Of a stretch of 64,000 nt of DNA, positions 45,701-56,400 are shown piece after piece. The notes under the pieces were generated by a model. That model was not told the DNA's origin and searched no databases. It was given only the letters and a program-made list of their open reading frames with translations. Made by a program: the position numbers and the translations under genes. This DNA is from Buxus sempervirens (lineage: Eukaryota > Streptophyta > Magnoliopsida > Buxales > Buxaceae). The stretch covers positions 46,014,602-46,078,601 of the forward strand of contig OX387185.1 of NCBI GenBank assembly GCA_947561395.2, written 5' to 3'. Each line of letters starts with the position of its first letter. Position 1 is the stretch's first letter.

Positions 45701-48700
45701 GGAAGGAGCAAAACAAGCGGTTCTTTGAGGGGATTCGTAGTAGTTGGTTGGAGATTCGAGAAGCTATTATGCTTTCCTATGCTCTTTGGGTTTACACCTT
45801 TTCCAAACTTTAGCAGCATCACTATGTCTTAAATTGTGAATCAATGAATCGATCTTCCTGACCTTCAATCAAGTACCAGAAGCAAGTTAGCGACTTGGGT
45901 ACCTCCTACTCCTGGGTGGGTAAAGCTCAACTTTGATGGAAGTAACAAAGGTAATCCAAATCCTTCTGGAACAGGGGGAGTGTTTAGAGATGCTCAAGGG
46001 AAGGTAATTCATGCGTATTTGGGGCCCACATAGGCATTGATTGTTGGTTTAAAGGAGGCAAAGCTGAAGGATTTCAATAATTTGGTGATAGGAGACTTCT
46101 ATACAGTGATTTCTTGGCTCATTAACGGAGGTGTTAGTCCTTGGTCCTTAGAGCATTTGATTTGTTTGGCATGGCATTTGGCTAGTGGGTTGAACACCTC
46201 ATTCCACTGCGTGCCAAGGTCTGCTAACTATTTGGCAGATTGGTTAGCTAGGGAAGGGGGTGCTAGGAGCTCTTTTTTCTTTGGTATTCCAAAAGATATG
46301 TGAGGTGTAAGGGGTTTGGGTTTCTTTTTGCTTGTATGTTTTCTATCCTTATTGTTTTTTCTTTTACCATATTCTAATACAATAGTAATTTTCATTAAAA
46401 AAACTAAAAACTAAAAACTTCGGTGCAATGATTCTAAAACCTTAAATATATTTTGCATGAAATATCGATCAACAAAATTGTTGTCACATCTTCTATTTTA
46501 CTTTTTATATGTTATATCCTCTTTGTATTACTTTTATACGTTATATCTTCTTTGTACCAAACACTATTTCCACTTGATGCAACAAAAACCATTTAGTGAA
46601 ACGTATCTCTGCACAGCACCAAACCCAAGCATTCTCTTTGCCTAAGAGTTGAAAGCAAAAGAAAAGAAAAATGGTTTTATAAGCTGATTAAGTTATTTAG
46701 TTTCTCTTGTGTGTAATTCGTTAATAAGATGTTTCCAATTTTCAATATACATAGGGAGACAACATCATTTAATAAGGTTTGAAGTCCTTTTTGTGTGTGT
46801 GCGGGAGACGGGGGCGGTTGGGTGTGGAATTAAGGAGCATTAAATAATTTAAGGGAAGAAAGCTTGGCCTTAGAATGGCCAAACAGATCTAACAAAAGGT
46901 GGGGGCCAATTAACTGATAAACAAGAATAATGATCATTATCATAAGCCAGTTCCCATGGAAGTAAGGTCAGTGACACAAAACTTGTCTCTCCATCCTGTT
47001 CTATTAAAAATCATATCTTTATTTAATTTATATTTATGTAAGTCATGTTTTATTTACTCCATCAATGTCTTCAGCCCTTCAATATGCATAATCTCCCACC
47101 TTCTAACAAGGGCTTCTTTAGGTCTCCGCTTTACATGTCCAAGCTACCTTAACCAACTCTCCTTAATTGTATCCCTATTGCATGCTATGCATGACCACTT
47201 TTGAATATCTCCATTTCTTACTTCACTTTTTTAAATTTTGCCACACGTCTATCTTAGCACCCCACCTTGGTAATACTCATCTTCTGAACGTGTTATTTCT
47301 TTGCTGCCCATAATATCTGCAGATTCACTAGCTTCCAAAAGATTTGAGAAAAGGTAACACTGTTGAAGTGAGAGAGCAAAGCACAGGCTAAATAAATTAA
47401 TCCACTAATACATCAGGTAGCCTCCAAATTTGGATGCTGAAGTAAGTCTATAATGAGAATAGAGTTACTTATATAACCACTTCCCTAGGAGCCATTTGAA
47501 TGAAAACTTTTATAACTTCCAGGGTAGCTGTTGCTTATGCAATGATACAAGTAGAAATGCCTATCTGAAGGCTTAAACCTTGAAGCAATCATCCATCTGA
47601 GTCACAACATAACCCTCTTGCAGCTGCATTTCCATGGTTGGCTCTAGCTGCATCATCAAAGTTAAGCTTAATTCTTGGGCCCATTGGAGCATGCCATCTA
47701 AAATATCGAAGTTCCATCCTCCTATGAGTTTCTTGAGTAACCTGCATCTTTTTTGAATCATTTTTAAGGACATACAAGAATATCAAGAGTTTATGTGGGA
47801 GTAATAAGGTCTCTTTGAAGGCTTGATTCCAACTCTTGTAAGTCTACCATAGAAGAATCATAAAGGTGCCATAAATTAAGATTTCCTGGACGCATGAGGT
47901 TTTATGTTTTTGGTTTAGAGGCTCATTTTACACCATCTCTACTGTGTTGAGAGGGCCTTAAAAGAAGAGTCTTAAAAATTGAGTTAATGATTAGTTAATG
48001 TCAATCATTTAACTGATTTAGTAATGAAATTTCAAAGACAATTTGATTCTGCAAGTTTGATGTCTTTCCAGAAAATTCCTGGATCTATTTTCGTTTTTTT
48101 TTACTTCCTAACCCCTCTTAAGTCACTATTGGAACAATATACAAACACAAGAAAAATTATAACATCAATTTATCCATATTCATATCTCTCCACAACTATC
48201 CAGCAATTAACAGGTATCTGTCAAAAAGCATACTGTTATATATACGACCATATTAATTAGTAAAAGTTGAAATGGAAAGTGATCAAAGCAAAACATTTAT
48301 AGAAGTACCTGTAAAGCCAAGCCATAACCACCATTTGCATCTTGTTCAAAATAAAGTAGCTGCAAAATGAAAAACAGACCATGACTTGCAAGGCTATGAC
48401 TTACGTAATGAAAAACAGACATGCATAAGATAGAGATTGAGGTGGTTTGTGATCCTTTGATATCAATTTCTCTAAAGAGCCATACCTTAAATTTGCTTTG
48501 TGCAGATGAAGTAACTCTAATTACAATCCCTCCTTGGGCTTGTTGCTCATTAATTGTTACGCCAAAAAAGTGAGCACATTGCTTGTCTACCTGTATCAGA
48601 AGGAAGAAAACTGAGGGGAAAATTTTTCACAAAAAAGTGGAGATTCTATTGCTAAAATAAACCAAATCAGCACCTTTCCGCTAACTGATGTACCAATAGG

Positions 48701-51700
48701 AAGAGGTCTCACTGTAACAGTTCCACTGAGAGCTTCTTCAAGAACAGTAGCAGATATGGTAGTCTTGATAGGGACACCAAGCTTGCTAAAAACATATAGA
48801 ATGAGATACCATATTTACACAAAAGGATTCATTGTTTCAATGGACATAAATAAAAGGATTCATTATTTCAATTAATTTAATTATCACCTAAATAATGCTG
48901 CAAACATTGTGTTGACAGTTCCCAAGTTGGATAAATCAATTTCCACATCCATGCCATCACTTTCAAGTGCCTGAGTAATTTTAATAGTGGCTGTCAACAT
49001 CATCTAAGATATCAAAAACTTTTAGACGGAACAAGATTGACAACATGCATCAGAAGATCTTTCAGAAGGATTTAAAGTATCAATAAGTAGATACGCTGCA
49101 GATGTTTCCAGTTGGCAGAATTTATGAGGAAAATGCAAAAGCACGACAAGAAATGAAAAAAATTTCCACAATGTCCACATTATTGTACAAAAATGCAAGG
49201 GAACAAATGATAAAAGTGCATTGATATGCACATACAAATACCTTTCGTAGCAATAGAGTTACACTTGGCAACACTAAACTAAAATTCTTAAGTGATTGAA
49301 GGCCCTTGTAAACAAAAAGACACTTAAAAAATGCCAATATATTTAACAAAGGAAGACTGACCCAACAACACTTGAATATTGACGTAAGGTTAGAGCCGTT
49401 GATGGGGACCATTAGCTGGCATTGGCGTGGAGAGCAGGGGAAAGCCTGAGCTGGTCAGAAGCTGCTATGGTGGCTGAATGAACTGGCTATAGACAGAGGG
49501 TTTGCAGAGCACATGAATGCTAATACAAATTGGAATCATGGAGGGCATAGTGATGGTGTAGGGAATGTCAAGTCTAACAAAAGTTACACATAGGTAAGTG
49601 GATGCTGTTGGAAAGCTAGAACATGAGGATGAGGCCCATAAGGGTTGGGTAGGCATGTCAAACGGTCCGGGCAGCCCGCATGCTGACCCGGCACGGCCCA
49701 GTATATTTGGTTGTGCTGAGCTAGGCCAGACCTTACGGGCCACTAACCCATTTAAGCACGGCAAGGTTAGCATGCATGGGCACAGCAAAGGCAAGCTGTT
49801 GGTGCCTTAAAAATCCTCTTTTTTATTTTTATTTTATGAAAGGCTTTAAAAGGCTTCAACTTCGCATTTTAATCCCCTACCAGCCAAGAAAAGCTAGTTT
49901 GGGGGGTCAAAGTAGTGAAATTGGAAAAATTACATTTCAAGCCCTTACAACTACCAAATAACAATCATATTTGAGGATAAAACTGATAAAAATAGCCTTA
50001 ACCCTTCCCATCCCAAACCACACCAATCTTCTTCTCTCTTTTACATTCTAAAGCATTCAAACTTCCAATCTCTAGTTGCAATTCCAAAATTTTGTTTAAA
50101 ATTTTTTTTCCAGTAATAATTTGAAATTATTATTGAACCTAAAAATATTGAGTTTTATAATTACGAATTAAATGGGCTGGAAGAACTTGGCATGACACGA
50201 TCCAGCAGTGTGGCATGGATGGCACAGTCCAACCATGCCAAAGCCGTGCTGTGCCTACCAGTTTGACAAGCCTAGGGTTAGGGAGGTGGCGGAAACATCA
50301 TGAGCCATACCATTCAATATTGTCAAAGAAAAGGATGAGGACAATCATTAATATTTGAAATCATTGTTGCCATGATGTTTTATGTTATTATTCCCATAGA
50401 GTATTGCAATATTCTCCTAGGTAAAACTATTTCAAATAATATGGGAGTAAATTATAACTACAAAGAAACATCTATACATTTGAAAATGAGAATAATGTAG
50501 TGCATGAGAAAAAAGAGTTCATCACAATCCTTTGCAAAGAGCAACTTGTAGTCCAAATTGTACACCTTTCACATGGCCTTATCAAACATAGGAAACAGTT
50601 ATATAAGATTGCAAGCTTATTGGAATGGAAACAGGAAACTTTGCAATTGAATTAAAGATCGGTTAAATTTGATCTTACCAAAAAATTGAAAAAAAATCAC
50701 ACCAATGTCTAGTTTAAGCTGTCTATCTCGAACTTGAGGAAAAACTCTTTTCAATGGGGAGAAAATGAAGGAAATGGACAATCAATGAGGTGTGATAGGA
50801 GCTGATGCAACTCATACATGGAATCAAGACCCTCAACCTACCTATCCTAGACACACTAGTGATACATGGGATAATAGCTGTGGTTCAAGAGGTAAATCCT
50901 CAATAGAGGAAAAAAGAAATGACAGGAAACATGGGATCCTTTAGTTGGTCATCCTAGCAGTAGTGTATCAAAATGGGATATCATCAAAGTTATTTCTCAA
51001 GCTAAAAAATATTCGTAAATTTTAAAGCTTAATAGTTTTGATTTAAGTACTGTTCTACCTTTAAGACAGGTTTCTTGGTTGGTATAAACAGCCCAAATTG
51101 CATAAAAAAAACCCCAAAAATTTCCAAATAGAATCAAAATTCAATAAAAAAAAAAGGAGAGTTATTGGTTTCAAGCCAACAGCAACACAGGCCTTACATC
51201 AATATCAATTTTTTGGACCAGTGTTATATGTTAAATGTTTGGAACTACTGTTAGAAACTGGTGTCAATTACCTGACTTCCACAATCATTATAAACTCACA
51301 TGATATAGTTAAGACTATTCGTATTATCTTTCCTAAAAAAAAATTATTGGAATGTGCAAAAAGGAAACATCCACCTCAAAACCTAAAGTGTCGTACTGCC
51401 TCCTTTTTTCTGGATCAGATAAGATACTATAAGAATATGCAACCTCTTTGAAAAGTTCTGAAGCTTCCGGATTGCTGGCATTCTTGTCCGGGTGGTACCT
51501 GTTCATAATTTGAGAAAAATAATTAAATTGGCACATGAGATCTATATGGCTTTCTTTAGGTGTCATCATCAAACTAACGGTGATATTGACTGAAGCATAA
51601 ACATAGGGATAAAATTATACAAAACAAAAAACTAAAAGAAGCCAACTTCACCCAATGCCGCCATGCCCACGCGCCCCACAATGGAAGAGAGAAAAAAAAA

Positions 51701-52292
51701 TCACAGGTGCACTTAGCAGTGGAGGTTCATCACACCAATGCAGTAAACAGAATAACGCCTCAAGCTTATGAGATGAACAATATACTTCTCGACGCATGAG
51801 TTATGTGAATCACGGCATAAAGCTTCTAATTCTGATAGTGAATATTTTCTCTTACTTCTACATATATCTAAAAATGACAATTGAGTTACCCCAAACACAT
51901 TTAATAATTTCTACAGTAGTATTAACCTGTCATCTTCCCTTAAAGAAATCGACTAAAATTCTAGATAAGCACTCATGAAACATTCAGCATTGTTTTTCAT
52001 TCCAGCGTTTCCCAATTTGGACGGCATGGGCTGGTATATGTCACCTAAGATCCTGAAACGTTTTCCGATCTGAACGGCATATACCAGCCTATGCATAGTA
52101 TCAAGTTATGGAGTATCCGACCAAGAAAAGCGAACCGAAAATTCAAAAATGGAGGAACAAAACTTACTTGAGAGCAAGCTTCCTGTACGCCGTCTTAATC
52201 TCCAGATCGGATGAATCCCTTGACACACTCAAAACTTCATAAGGATCTCGACGAGTAGCAGGAGCTGACGGATCATCCACTTTCGAACTCAT
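39746..52292 (-). CDS. ARG1: ARG1 (Altered Response to Gravity 1) DnaJ-like protein, 11 exons
   Basis: Exons on the minus strand: 52292-52168, 51498-51375, 48970-48888, 48785-48674, 48590-48486, 48359-48309, 41805-41716, 41623-41515, 41418-41270, 41172-41119, 39979-39746. All junctions are GT-AG and the frame is unbroken: 1236 nt, 411 aa, almost exactly the length I remember for Arabidopsis ARG1. The J domain is at about residues 16-81 with HPD at 44-46 (YHPDKN). A conserved middle ([45 protein letters not shown]) follows. Next is a predicted coiled coil ([20 protein letters not shown] onward), and the C terminus is [20 protein letters not shown]1 is a peripheral membrane J-protein needed for early gravity signalling in root and hypocotyl statocytes. 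The gene covers 12.5 kb because intron 6 is 6.5 kb and intron 2 is 2.4 kb, both filled with transposon remains. An ARL-type paralogue is possible, but the C terminus favours ARG1. Confidence 0.93.
41419..41514 (-). other. ARG1 intron 8: 96 nt, stop-free and in frame
   Basis: The intron starts GTTTG and ends TTCAG on the minus strand. Its length is a multiple of three and it has no in-frame stop, so retention would insert 32 residues between Gly and Asp of VYGDNFF without breaking the protein. Confidence 0.85.
42100..42760. repeat. AATCAGAATC-rich segment in ARG1 intron 6
   Basis: The segment is dense in CAGAATC/GATTCTG words in both orientations, with a CCCAAACAAACATGCCC stretch near its right end. 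It looks like a decayed MITE of the type that starts with a GTTTGG-like end, but I could not define the ends. Confidence 0.35.
42910..43455. repeat. Three tandem copies of a 170-180 bp unit
   Basis: Copies start near 42,923, 43,103 and 43,272 (periods 180 and 169). Each contains CTTGCTTGGACACCAACAT, GGCAATCCAGT, then GTGTCAACTTC and TAAGTTACCAGC. The copies differ by scattered substitutions and small indels. The unit has no clear coding sense, and its origin is unknown. Confidence 0.8.
44157..44563 (+). mobile_element. 5'-truncated LINE with 17-bp target duplication
   Basis: Body 44174-44546. The frame at 44188-44424 encodes the tail of a LINE RNase H domain ([19 protein letters not shown]). 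A short 3' tail ends in TTATC plus poly-A. Identical flanks AAGACTAGAATGTGAAA occur at 44157-44173 and 44547-44563, a clear target duplication. It is antisense to ARG1 and lies in its intron 6. A short stretch just left of the insertion is echoed at the 5' junction. Confidence 0.85.
44672..46400 (+). pseudogene. Decayed LINE (zf-RVT and RNase H part), split by a hAT MITE
   Basis: Around 44,960-45,309 fragments such as [16 protein letters not shown] and [18 protein letters not shown] resemble the reverse-transcriptase zinc-binding (zf-RVT) part of plant LINEs. After the hAT insertion the text resumes with [16 protein letters not shown]. An RNase H region follows at about 45,895-46,303 ([20 protein letters not shown], later [18 protein letters not shown]). 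Several stops and frame changes break it. It ends near an A-rich tail at about 46,396. It is antisense to ARG1. Confidence 0.75.
45302..45701. mobile_element. hAT-type MITE inside the LINE
   Basis: Element 45310-45693 (384 bp) starts TAGGGATGGCAA and ends as the inverse of TAGGGTTGGCAAC. The 8-bp flanks are identical (CTTGTTTG at 45302-45309 and 45694-45701). It separates two parts of one LINE frame: ILACL before it and WKEQNKR after it. Confidence 0.9.
46935..47300 (-). pseudogene. RTE-type LINE 3'-end fragment
   Basis: The minus strand encodes, with stops, a [21 protein letters not shown] stretch near 47,090-47,160. This matches the conserved LRWFGHVxRRP tail of plant RTE retrotransposons. 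Stops are present on both sides, so it is an inactive relic in ARG1 intron 6. Confidence 0.6.
47560..47790 (-). pseudogene. RNase H fragment of another LINE
   Basis: A minus-strand frame reads [19 protein letters not shown] and then CCDSDGW, a worn version of the LINE RNase H start (KLNFDGA..GNPG.AG.G). It is short, shifted in frame and non-functional. Confidence 0.55.
49642..50282. mobile_element. hAT-type MITE in ARG1 intron 2
   Basis: Element 49650-50274 (625 bp) starts TAGGCATGTCAAACGG and ends as the inverse of TAGGCTTGTCAAACTGG. The 8-mers at the flanks are GGGTTGGG and GGGTTAGG (7 of 8). The interior has GGCACGGC/GCCGTGC-type words in both orientations near the ends. Confidence 0.8.
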
Positions 52293-52569
52293 CCTCTCTT
52301 TCTTTCTCTCTGTCTCGATTCCACCGCTATAGCTTCTCGATTCCCTCCAGCAACCCGAATTTCCAAACCTACCACGTATTTCACCAGGCCTTTCAAACCT
52401 CGCGTCTCCGATTCTACTTTCAAACCATGAAAAAAACTAGGCCACAGGACATCTGTATCAAGGGCCCTCTTTCCTTTTTGATCTCTCGAAACAAAAACTA
52501 CAGAGGCAAGCAAGTACTGGTTCAAGCCCTAGATAAGCTTAGGCCTTAAGACAAATGAAATCGAGGACC

Positions 52570-52577
52570 TTATATAT
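52570..52577 (-). promoter_or_regulatory. Candidate TATA box of ARG1
   Basis: The minus strand reads ATATATAA followed by GG, about 280 bp upstream of the ATG at 52292. Confidence 0.45.
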
Positions 52578-53404
52578 TACAAGGCGATACTGGAAACTGG
52601 GTAGAGACATAAACGTGGATGGTACGTGAAGAACCAAAGCCAATTAGTCTCCTTCCTCATGTCATCGGCTCTTTCCCGTGGAGCTCGGAAACTTAAAATT
52701 CAGTCGATGCTGTTTAGAGTTGTAATGTTTAGGAAATTTTATCAAAATAATTAAATTTTAGTGTCATTTTAAAGTTACAAACCCATGTATATCTACAAAA
52801 TTTTCCTTAATTTTCCTTTTTTTTTGCCCCTTTCGATCACACGTTTTTTTTTCAAATGAGAAAATGAAGTGACTATGTACAATTGACCTTTTGAGGTGGG
52901 CTACCAGGGCCAAACCCAGGCATGACCATAGTCGCTTCCTCCTTATTGCAGAATGTACGGGGTGAACTTAGCATATGAACTTAGCTTTGTTATATTTTAG
53001 CTTTTTTCGCAATAAAGAATTGCGACCCCAGATGAGTTCATTCAAGCAAAGTAAAGAAAAGGCAGAAAATAAATAATTTATATTTCATTCAAGTATCATG
53101 GTAAGATGAAAGCGATTTGATTTGCTTCTGAGCTTTAAAGTATATAGATTTTTATTTGCTTCAAAATCTCTACCTTTTAGGAGAAACCTTAAAGATATAA
53201 ATTATTAAAAATTTTCTTTCTAATTCTCTGTCTCAATTGACAACCAAAATCAAACTAGAAAAACTACTCATTATGTTGGATGAATTGGACCAGGGCCCCT
53301 TTTGAGGACTCCAACAATAGCTTCTTACTTATAAAATTTTTTTTCAAATTAAATAATGAACCTGGAGATTATGTTTTTTTATCGGGTCATTTTTATCGTA
53401 CATG
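52578..53404. other. Region between ARG1 and the receptor kinase
   Basis: No gene. Near 52,724-52,810 there is a worn half of the Mutator-type MITE family (AATTAAATTTTAGTGTCATTTT and an AAAATTTTCC end). Confidence 0.4.
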
Positions 53405-56400
53405 TCATGAACGCTCCGAACTCTCAAACGTGAGAAATAACGTGCTTGTCTCACTATTGGCAGGTGATGGATCATGCTCGTTCTGCACTCTGGGAGGAGA
53501 AAAAAGCAGAGACTTGGGAGGCATTTCAATGGCTTCCACGCTCCCACAAAGCATATCCACCACTCTCGTCATCGATGGACGATCTTTGGGGTTAATTTGA
53601 ATGCACCACAAACCCACCATGACCATTTTCTTCGCAATGTGTGTGTCCTCTTCTCTTATATCGTCAATAAGCTCCATATCTTCTTCTTGAATCAGCTTAT
53701 CATAAATCCATCCAGGAAAGTACACTTTACTAGAGTTTTGGTCTCCTTGTACAACAACCTTCTTCTTTGCACCAACCATTTCTAACAGCAGCATTCCATA
53801 GCTATACACATCAGACTTGTTAGAAGCATTTCCAAGACTCCTCAAGAAAACCTCGGGAGCAATGTAGCCCACAGTACCTCTAGCTCCAGTGAGAGGCACA
53901 GCACTGTGATTCCGAGAGTATGTTTTGGCCAATCCAAAATCAGAGATCTTGGGGTTGAATTTCTCGTCTAACAAGACATTATGGGGCTTTATATCAAGAT
54001 GCAAGATTCTGGATTCGCAGCCATGGTGGAGATATTCAATCCCATATGCAACCCCAAGAGCTATTTCAAGCAATCTTTCCCATCCCAGTGAATGGCTCAC
54101 TGCCTCCTTGCGAATCAGGTCTCCTAGTGAACCATTGGGCATGAATTCGTAGATCAGCAACTGTTTCTCGTCTTCCCAGCAAAAACCCAGTAGTCGTATA
54201 ATGTTTACATGGTGAATCCTACCAATAGTCGCCACTTCGTTAATGAAATCTTGGCCATTAATGTCGTTGGACTTCTGCATCTTAGCAGCAAAAAGGCGAC
54301 CGTCTGGTAGCTTTCCCTTGAAGACATTTCCATAGCCTCCTGCACCTAACTTTTCTTTGAAGCCATTTGTCATCTTCTTAATATCGTTGTAGGAATACAT
54401 TCTTGGCAGGGATGACTTATAGTTTTGAATAAATTGCTCAACGTTTTGCCCCATTACTTGTCTTCCTTTCCTTTTGAAACGGGATGCGCTGAACAAGTGC
54501 AAGATCCTCCTCTTGAACTTGAAGACGACCAGTAATGCAAGGGTGAGAATGAGGAATACAGCTCCTGTTGTTATACCTGGTCATGGGAGTCAAAGCTTGA
54601 TGTTAAACCACAGATTAAATGACTAAAATTAATAGAGATTATAGGATTTTAAAGAAGGATTTTGGAATTAAAATCCCGTTCTGCTTTCTGAGTAGCGTCT
54701 ACGAAAAGGAGAAATATTTACCTACAATGAGCTTCCACGCCTTCCCTCTTGAGTTTTTGTCTCTGCACTCATGGGTAAGATAAAATGATATAAGTTCACA
54801 GGAAAAGAGGTGGTATTAGTATACATTAAAGATTTGTATACACTCACCGAAAACGGGAGCAATTCCTCTAGATCTTCCATCCACTCCTTGCATTTGAAAT
54901 TTCTAAACCAATTCAAAGGCATGTGCATCAATCTCATTAGATATTGATACAATAGACTGATGGAAGATCCGAGAGGTATGACTAAATGTCATTTTAGTAT
55001 TTAAATGTTGACAGAGGAATTCTTCCAAAAATATCCTCAAAAGACTTCTTAATCTATGATAACAAGCATATTTAAAAGTTTTTTGAGGGCATTTTGGGAA
55101 AACACTTCTTAATCTATGATAACAAACATATATTGTTTACAAGTCTTTTGAGAGCATTTTTTGAAAAAAATTCTCTATGAAACACATTCTCAATTATATT
55201 TAAAAAAAAATATTTTTACTTTCCAACTACGAAGACTTAGCTGAAAACCATTACTGATAATTTTTTAGAAATAACCTAGATTTAGTCCCTTAAACCTTGA
55301 TAATTGGAAATTAGTAACATTTTTAAAATAATTAAGAATAAGTGTCATTTATATGCTCATAAGTAATTTCTTCCCAAAAATGCCCTTAAAAGACTTGCTA
55401 ACCTCAATAGAAAATGATAAAAAACAAGTTGTTTACAATCTCTTTAGGGCAATTTTGGAAAAAATCTTTAATGAAATCTTTATTTTTAAAAACCTTACTA
55501 GTGGGTCCCATATGTCTTGATAAATTTTTTAACCATCAGCAAAAGCCAGCACCATTTCATAGCATTTACCATGCATATATACCATCTTTGATGATTCTAA
55601 AATATCTAGTTTAGGTTAAACCCGGAAGTGCTTTTTGGTCAGGACAGCATTTGAGCACCACACTCTACACATAGAGGTGTGAGTAGGGCAGGTTGAGTCG
55701 GGTTATGAGAGTTCGGGCTCAACCCAATCTTAGATTTACTAGCCCAAACTCGTTGTTAATTCACCTTAACCCAAACTCACTAAACCCAAACCCAACCCAA
55801 ATATTATTATTTTAGTTCGGGCTGGATTCGGGTGGTCCAATCAAAATGTAAGATTTTGAATTTTTTTACAATTTTTGTTATAATTACAAAATGTTGGAAT
55901 ATCATTCATTAAATCGTCTATTAACATGCATTTATGTTTGTTTGTTATAAATGCAAATATTACAAATTCTTATCGATTTGTCCCTTGAATTAGGGAAAAA
56001 AAACACTTAATAATTTATTTCTTTAAAAATTTTAAAATATAATACTAGCTCACTATATTTGTGGTTTTTTCACAATCTTTCTTGTAGAGTATGTGTTTCC
56101 AAAGATCACATTCATTGTAACATATATGTATATGTATGTGAGTATAAAAATTATTTATTTGACAAAAATTCATAAACTTATTATCACATGTTAATAATTT
56201 ATGTTTAATAGTTGATTGCATAAATACAATGACAATATAAAAGAAAAAGAAAACAATGATATATATATATATATATTTGGTGGAGTTTTATACATATATC
56301 TATATAAGAGCGTGTACATAAAGTAACATTAACTTTGGCTTTTCGGGTTGTATAGCTTGAACCCAAGTCTAACCCAAACTCAACTTCGGGTTAGAAATGA

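Noticed and set aside
53405..54502. A stand-alone 365-codon kinase starting at 54502
   Set aside because: The codon at 54502 is TTG, and the frame continues upstream through a membrane helix to a good acceptor. It is the last exon of the receptor kinase.
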